From positions 13,017,420-13,081,419 of the forward strand of contig CM020620.1 in the NCBI GenBank assembly GCA_009829735.1: a stretch of 64,000 nt of DNA, given 5' to 3'. Positions 51,360 to 61,656 of this stretch are shown in pieces. The notes under the pieces are model-generated. The model was not told the DNA's origin, did not search any database, and saw only the letters and a program-made list of their open reading frames with translations. The stretch comes from Pyropia yezoensis (Eukaryota; Rhodophyta; Bangiophyceae; Bangiales; Bangiaceae). Position numbers and translations under genes: made by a program. Each line of letters opens with the position of its first letter. The stretch's first letter is position 1.

Positions 51360-51738
51360 TCGTTTCCCGCCGACTTGGCGTCCGAATCTGAGGACGAAGG
51401 GGAAGACGACGAGTCCGAGGACGACGTGTCCGCCCCCTTCGCCGAGGGTGTGGCGACCGCCACAACCGGGTGAAACCCACCCTCGCGGCGTGAACGTACT
51501 TCGTTCGTAGCCGACTTCTTACTCGCATTCCTAACAAGTTGTTGGATGCGTTTACTCAACTTGGGGCAATCATATGCCCAGTGTCCATCAAAGTTGCAGT
51601 TCCAACACCGATTGTCAGTTCCCGGAGGGGTCTTCCCAACTGGGGAAGACGAAGAGATACCCTGGGAAGTTCCCACGGCAGCTACCACCCTCTCCTTGCG
51701 GGTTCGGCGTGCCTCTCTCAACTCTCTGGCCTGGCGCG
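51356..51738 (-). pseudogene. gag: gag 3' end of copy C, cut by element E
   Basis: Encodes the basic Arg/Glu stretch, the zinc knuckle CWNCNFDGHWAYDC and the Ser/Asp-rich tail ending AGNE. It is interrupted at 51739 by the LTR of element E. The remainder should resume after elements E and D, outside the window. Confidence 0.88.
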
Positions 51739-52101
51739 TGTAGCAATATGGTTGGCCGTATTGTAACCCTAATATTAGGGGGGCTACTTCTAACCCTTAA
51801 CTTCCAATTTGATAGTTCGTACTGGTCACGGTATCTATAAGTTACGTATGACCAGAGGGACTTGCATCTTGGGGTGGAGGGTAGTTTGTAGTGTCTCCGA
51901 GGGTTTATAACGTGGGGGCCGGCGGCGAATCCACCGCCGGCCAAGGTAGAACAACAAACCCCTCCCATTTGGGCTCCCATCTTGGTCCCGTGGCTTGCGC
52001 TCCAAGGACAGCAACCTTGGCCTCCCGGTGACGTTGGTGCCGATCCCCCTTGGTGAGAGTTCCCTGAGAGTGGACGTGCGACGGATCCCTATTGTGCTAC
52101 A
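51739..52101 (+). repeat. family-2 5' LTR of copy E
   Basis: The LTR is 363 bp, TGTAGCAATATGG...TGTGCTACA, with TG...CA ends and a 7-bp inverted repeat (TGTAGCA/TGCTACA). A TATA-like TTTATAA lies at about 51904. Family-1 LTRs have analogous ends (TGTGGCA/TGCCACA) but no other similarity. It is about 95% like the D LTR at 53635-53997. Confidence 0.92.
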
Positions 52102-52102
52102 T

Positions 52103-52121
52103 TGGTGGAGCAGCAGGGGAC
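52103..52121 (+). promoter_or_regulatory. primer-binding site of copy E
   Basis: TGGTGGAGCAGCAGGGGAC, one base after the LTR. It is identical to the PBS of family-1 element X. Confidence 0.85.
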
Positions 52122-52326
52122 GGGTTTTCGTCACCCTTGTGGTGACGCCGTCTTCGGCCCTGGCACACGGATAAGGATCCGGTCCTTTTCTTGTACTCGT
52201 GGTGTTGCGACCTGATCGATTGTGTTGAGCTCTTACCTGTGACTGTGATCTACTGTTACTCTCCCCAATCTACCCCCTCGCTCTCTTATTCGTGGTGATT
52301 GTTACGTCGGTTGACTGATTGTGACC

Positions 52327-53634
52327 ATGTCTACCCAAGAAACGGGGAACGTTCAAGATGACGGATCGGCGTCGACGCCGGCCCCGGAGGTGACTACGGG
52401 AACCGAGATCGGGAACCCGATCGACAACATTGAGACGCCAATGCTCTCAGGTGCCGGATCGACGTTTGGCACGGCTCGGACGGCAGGAGGCGGGGGCCCG
52501 CCTCAACTGTCGTCGACCGACCTCACTCCGCCGCCTCCTTCACCAGGGGATTCCCTGATGGCATCATTGGCCCGCATCGAGGCCCGGTTTTCCGGACTCG
52601 ACGCTCGTCAAGAGCGGACGGAGGACGCGATGGCAGTGTTGATGTCAACACGCCACACGACGGGACCCCGACGTGTTCCTCCCACACCGGTACGGTTCGA
52701 ACCGGCCGGACTACTTTCGGAGTCCACCAGGGTCAACCCCGGTGTTGCTACTCCTGGACAACCCCCGGACACAATGGGGTATGGATCCGACTCGTCGGCA
52801 GAGTTGGAACGGAGCCACACGGAGCGATACGCTCGGAGCACCCGAAGCGGACTCCGCGGACACGACCCGGCGGATACTTACGCCGGTGGAGAGTCGGTCA
52901 TTGGCGGAGGGGGTACCCTCTCACAGTATCCCCACGACGAAGGAGGCCAGGCAACTCGGGTCCCCGAGGTGCCGACGCCTGAAGTACCATCTTCAGTGGT
53001 GGAAGCTATGACCGCGCAGGTAACTGCGAGCCTACTGAAGCGGATGGAGTCCGATGAGTTTGCTCATCAACTGGCTAAGCGACTGGATATCCAGGACGCC
53101 GACACGGAGATCGTCAACGAGGTCTTCCGGTCGGTACTGACTCCCGAACGTTATCGTTTGGAGGACCGCTCTACCACCGTATCGGAATCGATGCGTAATA
53201 CGTCTCATCGGGCGATCCGCTCTATGCAGACCCTTATGAAGGGAGTCCCTATGTTCGGGGGGCCGAACGGACGCCCGTTGGCAGTCATCGGCTTCTTGAC
53301 TAGCTTCAAGGCAGCCGCAGACAAGGCGCTCGTCAACGAGGGGCTGGCCCTGGAGATCCTCCCGTTCTTTGTTGATGAACGGGTGCGAGGCATTCTTCGC
53401 CAGGCATCCCCGATGCCGGGAATGAGGGTCGCGGCCACCCCCATGGATTACCGTGGGATTCTCAAGGAGCTGCTGAGCAGTTACCTCAGCGAGGACAAGT
53501 GCGAGGACCACTACCGGGCCCTGCGCACTGCCACCGCCCAGAGCTGGGAGGATGAAGAGATGATTGGACGCCGGATCCAAGAGCTCGACTACGAGCTGGG
53601 GAAGCTCCTCGGAGAAGGGGAGCTACGGGCCATC
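52327..53634 (+). pseudogene. gag: gag N-terminal part of copy E, cut by element D
   Basis: ATG 52327 (MSTQETGNVQDDGS). About 435 codons are intact and very similar to the D gag (61657-63840), ending at GELRAI where the D LTR interrupts. The Gly/Pro/Thr-rich N-terminal region and the capsid-like region (MKGVPMFGGPNGRPLAVIGF) are present; the zinc knuckle is lost. Confidence 0.9.
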
Positions 53635-53997
53635 TGTAGCACAATAGGAATCCGTCGCACGTCCACTCTCAGGGAACACTCACCAAGGGGGATCGGCACC
53701 AACGTCACCGGGAGGCCAAGGTTGCTGTCCTTGGAGCGCAAGCCACGGGACCAAGATGGGAGCCCAAATGGGAGGGGTTTGTTGTTCTACCTTGGCCGGC
53801 GGTGGATTCGCCACCGGCCCCCTCGTTATAAACCCTCGGAGACACTACTAACTACCCTCCACCCCAAGATGCAAGTCCCTCTGGTCATACGTAACTTATA
53901 GATACCGTGACCAGCTCGGACTCTCAAATTGAAGTTAAGGATTAGAAGTAGCCCCCCCTAATATTAGGGTCACAATACGGACAACCATATTGCTGCA
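53635..53997 (-). repeat. family-2 3' LTR of copy D
   Basis: The LTR is 363 bp and starts TGCAGCAATATGG in the sense direction (one change from TGTAGCA in E). It is in the same orientation as D gag and pol, preceded by the polypurine tract. It is the canonical direct-repeat arrangement. Confidence 0.9.
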
Positions 53998-54010
53998 TAT
54001 CCCCCCCTTT
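53998..54010 (-). promoter_or_regulatory. polypurine tract of copy D
   Basis: AAAGGGGGGGATA on the minus strand, adjacent to the 3' LTR start. Confidence 0.8.
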
Positions 54011-54555
54011 GATTCGGCCCGTCCTCGGGTCGAGTTGCATTCGGGTTACCGAATGTAAGTGGGTCGCGTGACCGTTTACCAGTCGGGTGGGGCTTTGCGC
54101 CCCGTCGCGACAGACACCCCTTTTCGAGGTTGTCTGAAGGGGGTGCCCCCCTTTGTGTGGTACCCACACACGATTCGTTTTCCGGACCGTTAAATTCCCG
54201 ATGCGGGTTGCTGTTCACGACCCCCCTCTGAGGGGTGGTGCAAGCGGATCCGCCACCAGGTGCCTGGTGGTAGGGGGGCCCCTCTCGTGTGGACGATTGA
54301 GTGGGGTCGGTTGGGGGTGACCCCCCTTGCTTACCCCGGGTGTGGGGGTGGCCCCGTCCCGCCCAGGTGCCTGGGTGGAGCGCGGTCGTAGCCCCGTGGG
54401 GCGCGGGTCGACCCGCGTGCCTGCGGTGCTTCTCGTGGCCGTTTGTGGTCATAAGCGCGGGTGCCCGCGCTTCCCTGGCTCGTCCCGGTTAACCCACCGT
54501 ACCGGGTCGTAGCCGTCGACGGCTTGTGGGCGCGGGGGACTCCGCACCCGTTATC

Positions 54556-57003
54556 ATGTCCTATCCCCAGGTGCTTGAAGAGGAGGAAGACCTCCTGATC
54601 TGGGAGGAGATGGAGGACGACGCGCCTGTCGGTCCCGACGCCGCGCGTTACGGGGTGAGCTCGTCTGACGACGACGGGCCTGCGGTGTCCGTCCGTCTGT
54701 CGGCCGGAGGACTGTCGTCCGTGTGCAGCGGCACGACGGTGCCGTCGGCCGGCGGTCAACCCGGCGGTCAACCGCGCGTGGCGGCTTGTACCCCCTCTCT
54801 GCCGGCTGCCCGGATGGAGCCTGGTGCCGGTGCCGGCTCACCGCAGCTACCTCAAGATGGTCCGCCCTGCGGCGGAGGTGGCGACCCGCAGCCGACTTCG
54901 GCTGGTCAAGGTGGTCCGGGTGTCCGGGCGGTGACTCCTCGAGGCGGTCCCGACGTTGACGCGGGTGGTGGTGGCGGTGCGACACCCGGTGCGGCGGGTC
55001 AAGACGGTGCGGGTGCCCGCACGGCCGGGGCTCCGGCTCCGGAGGCTGTCCAAGTGCCTTCCCCTTCCAAGGCGGGGGCTACGCCGACGGGTGGTGCCGG
55101 CGCCGGTACCATACCTGCGGTGCCGCGGGTGTCGAGCGGTCAAGACGCTCCTTCTCCCATAGCGGTTGACACCGGGAGTTACTCCGGGCGGGCGCCCGCC
55201 CTTCTTCTTCCTCCTCGGCCTCGTCCATCTCCGACGTCGGCCCCTCTGCCGGTGGTGCGTCCCCCGGCGCCCCCGATTCTTCCTGGTCCTGCCCGGGTTG
55301 CCCCGTTGGGTGGCGGCGTCGCCGTGGCGGCGGGTCAACCCGCCATGTCGGTGTCCGACTTGGTGGCTCGGGTTCGAGGCCTCACGGTGCAAGAGTCGAT
55401 GGAGTCCGATGGGCGCATGCGGGTGGACTTCCACCTGGTGCATCCCCGTGGAGAGTCCTCCCGGCGCGTCAAGGTGGACCCGAGCTGGGAGCGGGAGTTG
55501 GTGCGGCTGGTCAACCAGCCGAACGCGGTCCGGGTGGAACACCATTGGATCCTGAGTCAGCCGGACGACCGGCATGCGCAGCTCTGGCGCACCCGGGTGG
55601 GACGGGGTGAGGTCTACCTCGACCCCAACTTCGGGGTCTGCGACCTGATTGCCCCCGCGTTGCCGCGGGAGATTGACTACCCGGCTAGTGCTCGGGGGAT
55701 TGCGGCGGCGGCGGAGCCGGTTGCGTTTGGGGAGACGGTGGGCAGTACCGGTCGGTATCCCGACTTTGATTACTACCCGGGGGTACCCCCGTATCTGTCG
55801 TTGACGGCTCCCTACCCGCCTATGGCGGGGTTGAGGTCGGCGTCGAGTTGGCGACGTAACCATGGTGTCATGGCGGATGCGTTCCGCACGGATATAACGT
55901 GTGCGTTGCAGACCGGCAACGGTCGTGCTCCGGTATACACTCCCGTGCGCCCGCCGCTATGGCAGGAGGGGTGGGAACCCGCCCCTGCTTTCCGGTTTGA
56001 CACCGGCTCCTGTCTTCGCTACTTCGGGAGTGTGTTGGCCTCGCGACCGGTCCACCCGTTGCAGGGTACCTTCACCCTTGAGGTTACCCTCGGGCAGGCT
56101 TCATCCTTCTTGCTGTCCGTCCGCCGGCAGGGTCGTCTGTTTCATCTTCCGACGGGTGTCCGTCGGCACATCGCGCAGTTGGGCGTGGATCTGATAGCCG
56201 CCAAGACCGGGTTGGCCCGGGAGTTCGACGCCCTGCTGGCTGTTCACGATGCCGTGAACTGGGCTGGGGTGTTGGCCCTTCCCCCGTACCGGGACCCGCA
56301 GGCTGGAGCTTCCCCCTTGCCTCGTCACTCGTTGCTTGTCCGGCGTACTCAGCCGGGTGAGCCCAGTTGCCATGGGTGGGCATCCACCGAGGCTGTTGCT
56401 GACCTGGGTATTCCCATGGTTATCCATGACCCTCTTCAGGTCCTTGCTCCGTGGTTCGGTAACCCGATGCCGGCGGCGGTTGGCCGTCGTCCCCGAGAGT
56501 GGGGCTCTGAGGGTGGGGAGCGTGAGGTGTCCCGTCGTCGGGCGGAGTACCGCCGTGGTTGCGGTGGAGCCTCTTCGGTAGGGTCCTACCGGGCCTCGTA
56601 TCAGGTGCCACCGGCTCCGGTGGTAGCCGTGTCGGCTCCTGTGGCTCCTCTGGCTGCGTCAGTGTCACCTCCCGCCCCTGTCCTACATGACGGGGGTCCC
56701 CGTCTCTGGTATGAGGGCGTTGACGCCCTTGTTACCCGCGCAATGCGTGGGGGTCTCTCTGTTAGCTGGGGGGATATCCCCCCAGGTGCTGCGCTGGTTG
56801 GGTCAGCGCGTTGCTTCGGTGGCGTGCTGGACCGCCTCCAGAAAGCTCTGGAGGACGTGGAGGCTGGCCGCAGCACCCTCGTCCAGCTATGCACCGAGGT
56901 AACTCGGGTGGTCGACCGTTGTGACATTGCCGACCGGTGGAGCACGGAGGTATACGCGCTTACGCGTGAGTGGCCTCCCTCGGGCAGTGGGTCTACCCAC
57001 TGA
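54556..57003 (+). CDS. antisense accessory protein of family 2 (815 aa)
   Basis: Opposite strand to D pol, between pol and the 3' LTR, the same place as the family-1 antisense gene. ATG 54556 (MSYPQVLEEEED) starts an acidic head of about 25 residues. Residues about 50-265 are Gly/Pro/Ala/Thr low complexity. From about 265 the sequence looks folded: DFHLVHPRGESSRRVKVDPS, RGEVYLDPNFGVCDL, then FGSV (490-493), 36 residues, and HLP (530-532) with RRQGRLFHLP and AVHDAVNWAG. The Y protein of family 1 has FGSV, 37 residues, HLP, and RRGMLWHLP with a similar helical continuation. The last 90 residues suggest helices (VLDRLQKALEDVEAG). Unlike family 1 there is no RS-rich tail. The frame is intact. Function unknown. 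Confidence 0.8.
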   Translation: MSYPQVLEEEEDLLIWEEMEDDAPVGPDAARYGVSSSDDDGPAVSVRLSAGGLSSVCSGTTVPSAGGQPGGQPRVAACTPSLPAARMEPGAGAGSPQLPQDGPPCGGGGDPQPTSAGQGGPGVRAVTPRGGPDVDAGGGGGATPGAAGQDGAGARTAGAPAPEAVQVPSPSKAGATPTGGAGAGTIPAVPRVSSGQDAPSPIAVDTGSYSGRAPALLLPPRPRPSPTSAPLPVVRPPAPPILPGPARVAPLGGGVAVAAGQPAMSVSDLVARVRGLTVQESMESDGRMRVDFHLVHPRGESSRRVKVDPSWERELVRLVNQPNAVRVEHHWILSQPDDRHAQLWRTRVGRGEVYLDPNFGVCDLIAPALPREIDYPASARGIAAAAEPVAFGETVGSTGRYPDFDYYPGVPPYLSLTAPYPPMAGLRSASSWRRNHGVMADAFRTDITCALQTGNGRAPVYTPVRPPLWQEGWEPAPAFRFDTGSCLRYFGSVLASRPVHPLQGTFTLEVTLGQASSFLLSVRRQGRLFHLPTGVRRHIAQLGVDLIAAKTGLAREFDALLAVHDAVNWAGVLALPPYRDPQAGASPLPRHSLLVRRTQPGEPSCHGWASTEAVADLGIPMVIHDPLQVLAPWFGNPMPAAVGRRPREWGSEGGEREVSRRRAEYRRGCGGASSVGSYRASYQVPPAPVVAVSAPVAPLAASVSPPAPVLHDGGPRLWYEGVDALVTRAMRGGLSVSWGDIPPGAALVGSARCFGGVLDRLQKALEDVEAGRSTLVQLCTEVTRVVDRCDIADRWSTEVYALTREWPPSGSGSTH

Positions 57004-57482
57004 GGAGTGCTATTGTTTGTGCGGGAGAGGGCCCCGGCAACCCTTATGGTAGCCGGGTAGTAGTGAGTATAAACTCATCCCCCTTTGGGGGCATTGTTTG
57101 CCTCTGTTTGCTGCCCTGGGGAGCACCCCTTCTGGCTCAGTGGTGCCTTGCCTCCCGTCCAACTTCTTCCGGTTGGTTCATGCTTGGGGAGGTCATCCTC
57201 CCTCACTTGGTGTCTTGGCTTGGGGAGGTCATCCTCCCGTGTAAGCCCCCTAGTTACTTCGATATTATCGGAGTTAGCCTTTACCTTTAAGTTAACTTAT
57301 TAAGGTTCAGGTTTTACTTAGTTACCTAAGCTTAGCTCTACTTAGTTACCTAAGCTTGGTTCGACTTAGAAACCTAAGTCTGATTTGACTTAGAAACCTA
57401 AGTCTGCCGTAACCATGTCACGCCCTACTTAGTAGGTATAAGCCTCACCCCCCAACAGCCGAAGTCGGTATCGGTTGGGTTG
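57004..57482. other. convergent intergenic region of element D
   Basis: 479 bp between the stop of the antisense gene and the stop of pol on the other strand. Besides the four hairpin units it is noticeably AT-rich for this element (57250-57420) and holds a direct repeat of a cttggggaggtcatcctcc motif (57183-57201 and 57220-57238). Probably it holds the 3' ends and poly(A) signals of the antisense mRNA; no protein is encoded. Confidence 0.55.
57316..57411. repeat. four 24-bp tandem units, each an imperfect palindrome
   Basis: Units start at 57316, 57340, 57364 and 57388; each begins ACTTAG, then TTA or AAA, then CCTAAG, so each can fold into a short hairpin (CTTAG/CTAAG arms). Units 1 and 2 share the TTA loop, units 3 and 4 the AAA loop, so the array grew by duplication. 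It lies in the 479 bp between the convergent stops of the antisense gene and pol. Confidence 0.9.
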
Positions 57483-60400
57483 TTACAGTAGGCGTCGTCG
57501 CCTCATGTAAGGCATGAGGAGTTGGCGGGGTATGTTTGCCGCCTGTTCCCAGGTGGGTGAGTCGTATCCGACCCATATAACCTTGACGTACCAGGGTCCT
57601 GGTAGGTCCGGGTCGGTGTGTCCGACCACGCTCTCTACTTGGTATGGAATCCCATCCGGTCCCACCGGGTCATCTGATCGGTGGGTTGTAAGGGCTTCAT
57701 GTAGCAACCCAGCCGGTACCGGCTGAGGCTGTTCCGGCTTCGGAGCAGGTGTGACATCATTCATGCTGATGCGTTGGATCTCCGTATCGGAGTGTAAAAT
57801 AACAGAGTGGTCATCTCTGTGGAGGATCTGGTACGGTCCCTTGACCGGTTGCATAAGCTTGTTCCCCCGGAACTTCTGGTGTCTGATATAGACCCAGTCA
57901 CCTGTTACCAGGGTTGCGTTGCGCACCCGTAGTCGGGCGTCGAAGTTCTTCTTATATCGAAGTTGTGTTCTGTCAAGGGCACCCTTGAGCTTAGGAATCA
58001 TCCACGATAGCTTGGCCAACCAAGCTAGGTGGATGCGTTCGGCGGGTCGGCCCTTCGGTGTATCATGCCGAGTGCACCTGCCGGGTGGCAGCGTCAGGTT
58101 ACCGACGCCTAGTGGCATGACCCACTCCAGCGGAGCGATGTTCGTGCTCCGATGCGGCCTGGCATTGTATGCCAGGGTGAGTACGGACAGAAGCCTGTCC
58201 CAAGTGTTCGTGTGCTCGGCCACGTAGCACTGTAGCATCTTTACGATGGTGCGGTTGAACCGCTCCACCTGCCCGTTGGACTGCGGGTGGTAGTCGGATG
58301 CCCGACGTGGTTCGATACCGAACATGCCCAGGACCTTTGTGCAGAATGCCGACGTAAGGTTTGCTCCGTTATCGGAGAGGAGTTGCTTCATGACTCCGTA
58401 TGCACTGATCCAGTGGTCAACCACTGCGTTCATGATGGTGTATGCCGTATCATTCGGGATGGCTGCCGCTCGTGACAGCTTAGTGAAGCGGTCAGACATG
58501 ACCAGGATGTACCTGTTCCCTTCTTTAGTTACCGGAAGTGGCCCGAGTATGTCGATAGCGACTTGCTCGTTGGGCCCATCGGGTGGGAATAGCTTCATGG
58601 CAGACGCCTGCCTATGCAGACTCATGCGGTTACGCGCACAGGGGTGGCATCCCCTTACGTGGTCGACCACGTCGACGGCCATTGCTGGCCAGTAGAAGAA
58701 TCTTCGCATTGCTGCGAACATACGTGAACCCCCCGGGTGTCCGGCTGTAGGGTTCTCGTGCTCTCGTTCCATGACGGCTTGCCGTAAGGACACGGGAACC
58801 ACGACTTGATGTCGTCCATCGGCGGGTGCCCGCCGGTATATGAGTCCGTCTTCGTTCTCGGAGAAGATGCCGGCCGTACCGGCCAGGAGGTTAGCACGAT
58901 GACGTCTACAGTCATCGTCGTTGGCCTGTGCCTCGCGGAAGTCCGCGAGGGTCAATGGGTACGCAAGGTGTGCCATGGTATGGTCAACCATACCCTGGGT
59001 AGCATTACCCACCATGCACACCGGTACCACCGGGATGTCCTCGTCCACCGGGCGGGTATCCCCGCTCGGGGTGTCGAGTCGAGACAACGCGTCTCCGAGG
59101 TGGTGGGTTGACCCATCCTTATACACCGTGCGGTAGTCGTGCTCGGCCATCTTCAGCCTCCATCGGGCTAGCCTCCCATGGCTATCGGAATCCTTGTCAC
59201 CAAGGTTGAGGAGCCATCGTAGGGGTTCGTGGTCGGACCTCACGATGAACCTGGAGCCCTCCAGGTATGGACGGAGCAGTTGCACTGCCCATATAACTCC
59301 GAGGCATTCACGCTCGGTGGCACTATAGTTCCGCTCAGCCGGGTTGAGTGTCCGGCTGAAGTACCCTACCGGACGTAGGTCCGGGATAACGTTGTCGGTA
59401 CCTATCAACGTCTCTCCCTGTAACAGGGTGCATCCCACTTGTGTATCACACGCATCGACATCGATGACGAAGGTACCCCGTCTATGCGGTAACGCAAGGA
59501 CGGGTGGGGCTAGTAGGGCTCGCTTCAGCGACTCGAATGCCTCCTCTTCGCTAGGCGAAGGGGGTTGGAGTACCTTGGGTAAGGTACTGCTCGTAAGAAC
59601 CGTTAACGGTTTAGCTATCCGAGCGAAGTCCTTGACGAACCGTCGGTATACATTGCACATTCCCGGGAAGCTCTTGAGCTGCGTCTGGGTGTTAGGGAAC
59701 CGGGTATCCCGGAGTGCCCGGGTATTGGCTTCGAGTACCCCTAGTTTACCAGGGGTTATCTGGTGGCCCAGATACTCGACGGTCTGTTGGAAGAAGGCGC
59801 ACTTCTTCAGACGCAGGGTTACCCCGGCGCTCCTCAAGAGGGTGAGTACCTCGTCCACATGTTGCAGATGGTCATCCATGCTACGCGAGAAGACGATGAC
59901 GTCATCGAGGTACACTAGGCAGTTACGCCACTTCACCCCCGACAGTATGATGTCGATAGCCCGCTGGAATGTAGCGGGGGCGTTGGACAATCCGAAGGGC
60001 ATCCTTAGGAACTCGTACACTCCACTGTGACAGACGAATGCCGTCTTGGGGATATCCTCGTCCGCCACCGGGATCTGCCAGTATCCGGCATTGCAGTCGA
60101 TGGTGGTAAACACCGTAGCCTCCCCCAGGGAGTCGATGCATTCATCCATCCTTGGTAAAGGGTAGGAGGTTTCTTGGTAACCAAGTTGAGGCGTCGATAA
60201 TCGATGCAAAACCGAGGGGTTTGATCCTTCTTCGGCACAATAACGACTGGGGCACCCCATTCCGACATCGAAGGTCGGATCACCTTAGCTTCACTCATCC
60301 TCTTCACTTCTCCATCAACGATCTCTCGTTGCATAGGTCCCGCTCGGTGCGGTTGTGAGCGGGCGGGTCGTGCGCCTGGTACCAGGTCTATACGATGTTG

Positions 60401-61648
60401 GGTTGCCCCAATGGTCCCCAAGGCCCCGCCTGTCCACATAACGTCATGCTTTCTTAGCATCCGTCGTACCCCTTCGGCTACCGAAGGGGGAAGGTGGTCG
60501 AGGTCAGCCTCGGCCAGTGCCTTCAAGGCCTCTTGGTCCTTTGGCGGCAGGTCCGCCGGAGCCGCCGATGGGTTAGGCTTCCCGTCATCGGGTTGCTGTC
60601 GCTCGGTGGTCTCGGCGACCGCCAGTACTTCAAGTGGTTCCACTTGACCTTCCTTATCAGGGGTAAGGATATCTCCTTCGTAGAGTTCGGCAATCCCGAG
60701 GATAGTTCCCTTCGGGAGGGTGACTGCCTTACGGCGATAGTTCGCCATCACTAGGAGGGACGACCCTCCTGCTGGGAGGTCTATGAGACCGTTGGCCATG
60801 GTCAACCCATGGCGCTTGTACGTCCGTAGGTTGGACTGGACTCTGCAGATGCCTGCGAGGTCACAGTTAACCGGGAGGACTGTCTCCGACAACAGCTCAA
60901 AGCGAGTTCGCTTGGCCAACCGAAGTGTCTTCGGCTCGACACTTGCGTACACCTCAGCCACGCTAACGTGGCTCCCTTGTAGCGTCAGGTCCCTGACGAT
61001 AGCCGTATGACCTCGCTTCGTCCCGTCGGCTTCTTGAAGCTCGACGGTCCTCCGGCCTGGCCGGATTGCATCAACGTGAACGTTGATGAAGGTGCACCCC
61101 AGTATGCAGGGCACCGATAGCGTTTCACATACCAGGAAGTCAACTTCCGTGGTGAGATCCCCGATGGTAACCTGCAGCGACATCGCTGCGGTCGTACGAA
61201 TGAGTCGACCATTCGCGTCCTTGATGGTGGGTCCCCGAGTCACTCTGACTCGTGGAAGCCACTTGTCCGGGAGGGTATCCTTCCGGATAAGGTTGGGTCC
61301 AGCCCCTGTGTCCAGTACAGGGTAGTACGATCGTGTCGACTGGGGGTCAACCCCCAGTGTGGCTGATACCTTGAAGTTCTCCAAGGTAAATAACACATGT
61401 CCTACACCGATATCCGGTGTAGCTCGGGCATCCTGAACAGGGCCCTTGTCTGGTTTAACGTGACGGGGCTTCCCGTCCTCTCCTCCCAACCTTGGAGGTT
61501 GGTCATCAATCCCCTGACGCCGTGTCGTCGGGGCCGGAAGGTGTACCCGGGGGTTGATGCGGCGTCGGCTCAACCGCGCTCTCCGTGGGGCTTTCCCCGC
61601 GGTACTCCGGGGTGGCTTGCTTGGGTAACCCCAGCGCCCCCCGGTCAT
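57483..61648 (-). pseudogene. pol: pol of copy D: protease to chromodomain, one frameshift
   Basis: ATG 61648 lies 8 nt after the gag stop. Protease VLDTGAGPNLI; RT with FCIDYRRLN, then a one-base loss near 60170 that shifts frame (first part 61648-60005, second 60260-57483), then the YLDD box (59912-59901). RNase H has VIDVDACDTQVG; integrase has an HHCC finger (AGHPGG, HPCARNR) and DDE core (AIDILGP, LSDNGANL, NGQVERFN). The C-terminus has a chromodomain (YQVESVVGH, YVKVIWVGYDSPTWEQA). A single lesion in over 4 kb suggests recent activity, or a sequencing error. Domain order and chromodomain match family 1. Confidence 0.93.
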
Positions 61649-61656
61649 CCTTCCTC

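Larger units (their letters stand above)
44516..51738 (-). mobile_element. chromovirus family 1, copy C (minus strand, split)
   Basis: Read on the minus strand: gag 3' part (51738-51356), pol (51359-47378), antisense gene (plus strand, 45323-47266), polypurine tract (44997-44985), 3' LTR (44984-44516). The left of gag and the 5' LTR are displaced by insertion of family-2 element E at 51739 and should lie beyond the window end. C is more diverged from A and Y than these are from each other. Pol is broken; the antisense gene is intact. Confidence 0.9.
51739..53634 (+). mobile_element. chromovirus family 2, copy E (5' part)
   Basis: LTR (51739-52101), PBS (52103-52121), leader and gag up to 53634, where the 3' LTR of element D begins. 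It is inserted in gag of copy C and interrupted by D. The rest of E should follow D beyond the window end. Confidence 0.88.

Noticed and set aside
57316-57411. A CRISPR-like array
   Set aside because: The units are contiguous 24-bp repeats without unique spacers, in a eukaryotic retroelement.
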